64,000 bases of DNA from assembly GCA_947462335.1 (NCBI GenBank), contig OX381716.1, forward strand, positions 2,048,845 to 2,112,844, given 5' to 3'. Numbering within the stretch: the first letter of the stretch is position 1; each line of letters opens with the position of its first letter. This document shows, one piece after another, positions 62,403 to 64,000 of the stretch. The notes under the pieces were generated by a model that did not search any database, was not told the origin of the DNA, and worked only from the letters and a program-made list of their open reading frames with translations. Origin of the DNA: Harmothoe impar. Taxonomy: Eukaryota; Annelida; Polychaeta; Phyllodocida; Polynoidae. A program made the translations under genes and the position numbers.

Positions 62403-62838
62403 AGTATCTCGGGGGGGGGGGGGGCAATTTTAGGGTCTTTAATTTTTACCTTTCAATGTCATCGTTTAAAAAAAGAAGTAGGGGTGCTTTTTCAAAGGAA
62501 TGGTCTTGAAAGCTGAAAAGAGGGGGTGTTTTCTGTACTGAGATTTTGCAGAAATTCATAAACTGACGGTAGAACTCACATGTCTAGTTTTTTGTTGCTG
62601 ATGATGTCATTTTTTCCTTGTACATGATTATATAAGTAACAATGATTTTAATCAAAGGGTGGAGTTTCTAAAACTGTTTGCATTTATTAAAAATAGGGGT
62701 TCTTTTAAGGCCCCAAAAGTTCTAGAAATAGGGTACTCTTTTCACTCAAAAATTCGTGGATAGGGGAGGGGGTATGTTTTAATTCCTGTAACAATGATGG
62801 TGTCAGGGTACATAGGGAGTGCTGGGCCGTTTTTTTTT
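62403..62838. other. No gene recognised
   Basis: G run at 62411-62424, then AT-rich sequence. Confidence 0.5.
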
Positions 62839-62840
62839 TA

Positions 62841-63052
62841 GTACTGTAAACGTATATATTTTCGCGTGTATAAATTTCCGCGCATTTACTTACAAATACA
62901 GTTTTGCGTGTATTTAAATTCGCGCATTTTATGGGTGGTAGTAGTATGGGCTACACTAGATAAATTTTCGCTCTGTACATATTTTCGCGGATTTTAAAAT
63001 CCGCGAAATCCACGAAAATATGTACAGCGCGAAAATATATACGTTTACAGTA
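62841..63052. repeat. TACTGTAAACG MITE, best-preserved copy
   Basis: Ends TACTGTAAACGTATATATTT and AAATATATACGTTTACAGTA. The second inner palindrome is ATTTTCGCGGATTTTAAAAT then CCGCGAAAT. Confidence 0.93.
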
Positions 63053-63119
63053 TAAATTTGTCTTTATTGTCCAGTACAGTAGGTGTATAGCTCTCCAGCG
63101 GGTGCGGACTTGTTCCTAC

Positions 63120-63316
63120 AGGCACTCTCTGTACACTGACACTAGCAATCTCGTGAGACCTTGGCTCTGCTCTCGTACTGCAGCTTGTTCCCCGGAAGCT
63201 ATGGGCTGTGAGTGTCTGGTTACTGCCTAAGTCTCACGATACATTGCGGGCTCAGAACTAACATGGCGGCCCATACGGAGAAATCCGAGACTTCGCTATA
63301 CAAGTGTGAAGAATAG
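63120..63316 (+). promoter_or_regulatory. Possible promoter with short first open frame
   Basis: ATCTCGTGAGACC (63149) and GTCTCACGATAC (63231) resemble TCTCGCGAGA promoter elements. AACATGGCGGCCC at 63261-63273 is YY1-like and starts a 17-codon frame, MAAHTEKSETSLYKCEE, then TAG at 63314. The frame is too short to call a gene unless spliced (GTGTGA near 63304 is a weak donor). It is also compatible with a non-coding 5' end. Confidence 0.25.
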
Positions 63317-64000
63317 ACACAAAGGGAATACAATAGCCTTATCCAGTAGACTGAGCCTCAGCTTGTCATCCTGAACACTTTGTACATGATATAGGGAACT
63401 GCCTCCCAGACAGCTCGCTGGTCAGGGAAAAAAGCCGCTGCCTACCAAGTCAATCACAGCCGACAAAAACTAGACACAGCCACTGCCGTAACATAAATTG
63501 TTATATAGGGCTAGCATAAAAACCAAAGTAGAGTGTGGATTGAGCATAAAAACCTACAGATACCGTAGTGATCCATTAAAGTGCCCAGTGTAATATTTGA
63601 ACAAAACAAGCCTTGATATCAAGTTGTATCATTCTGAATGTACTTGTAACTACATGTATATGTTGTAACCCTCCGCCTGTAGTACTGCTATTTTCATATA
63701 CTACTCACAAAAGGTAAATGTAAGCAAGCTTCACTGTATAGATGGTCATTACGGTAGCTGGTCGTTATATAGAAGGTGGTCGTTCTTCTCCCCGTGCTAA
63801 ATTAAAACCAATAGAGTCAGACCTCCAAATCACACTTTATATGCAGCACACTCGGGAGCTGGGTACTTTTTGTGTAGCATCTCCTTTGTTGCCTTAGTTT
63901 ATACAGATCACCTCCCATCATTTCTGTTAAAAAGACAGGAAAATGCCTCAAGGCTATATGCCTGTGTCAAACCAAGTCGGTACAAGTTGAACATCTATGA
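63317..64000. other. No gene recognised up to window end
   Basis: AT-rich plain sequence. No repeat family of this window was recognised. Confidence 0.5.

Noticed and set aside
62841..63052. MicroRNA hairpin
   Set aside because: The inverted repeats belong to a multi-copy MITE family with about 200-bp spacing; nothing points to a processed small RNA.

Overview
This window looks like intergenic or intronic nuclear DNA from an animal, most likely a marine invertebrate. It has no operons, no bacterial ribosome-binding sites and no long open frame of ordinary composition. It has many minisatellites, short inverted-repeat (MITE-like) elements, tRNA-derived repeats, AT microsatellites and very long G/C homopolymer runs. 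Motifs resembling RFX X-boxes, YY1, CTCF, CRE and E-box sites fit a metazoan, and the CTCF-like sites would favour a bilaterian. The density of minisatellites and poly-G runs brings cephalochordates to mind, but that is a guess; the sequence alone does not identify the species.

Layout. 0-6.4 kb: two 33-bp minisatellites, then plain AT-rich sequence. 6.4-10.4 kb: a palindromic MITE family, (AT)n, two tRNA-like Pol III modules between poly-G-bearing direct repeats, and a possible GC-rich terminal exon. 10.4-17 kb: dispersed repeats, one with a nested MITE. 17.1-19.1 kb: a 50-bp minisatellite of about 40 copies. 20.3-21.2 kb: a 146-bp satellite whose monomers carry an RFX-like X-box. 22.3-23.5 kb: 55-bp and 31-bp minisatellites. 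24-30 kb: MITE families and local duplications. 30.0-31.7 kb: purine-rich cassettes ending in ATG plus a splice-donor-like GTAAG. 32.3-33.7 kb: a hAT-like MITE and a foldback element. 34.9-41.6 kb: many MITEs and two tRNA-derived SINE-like copies. 41.8-45.6 kb: a 3.8-kb decanucleotide satellite. Its long open frames (up to about 1150 codons) are an artefact of a 10-bp repeat that lacks stops. 45.8-64 kb: more copies of the same MITE families, G/C homopolymers, and a few short GC-rich patches that could be exons or promoters (50.5, 52.98, 58.9, 59.9 and 63.26 kb).

No gene can be named. The candidate exons are offered at low confidence, on acceptor-like sites, start context, base composition and reading frame only. 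The best-supported biology is repeat biology: several families recur at 3-15 sites. Comparing filled with empty copies inside the window exposes a TA target-site duplication for one MITE, a nested insertion for another, and a 5-bp duplication for a third.
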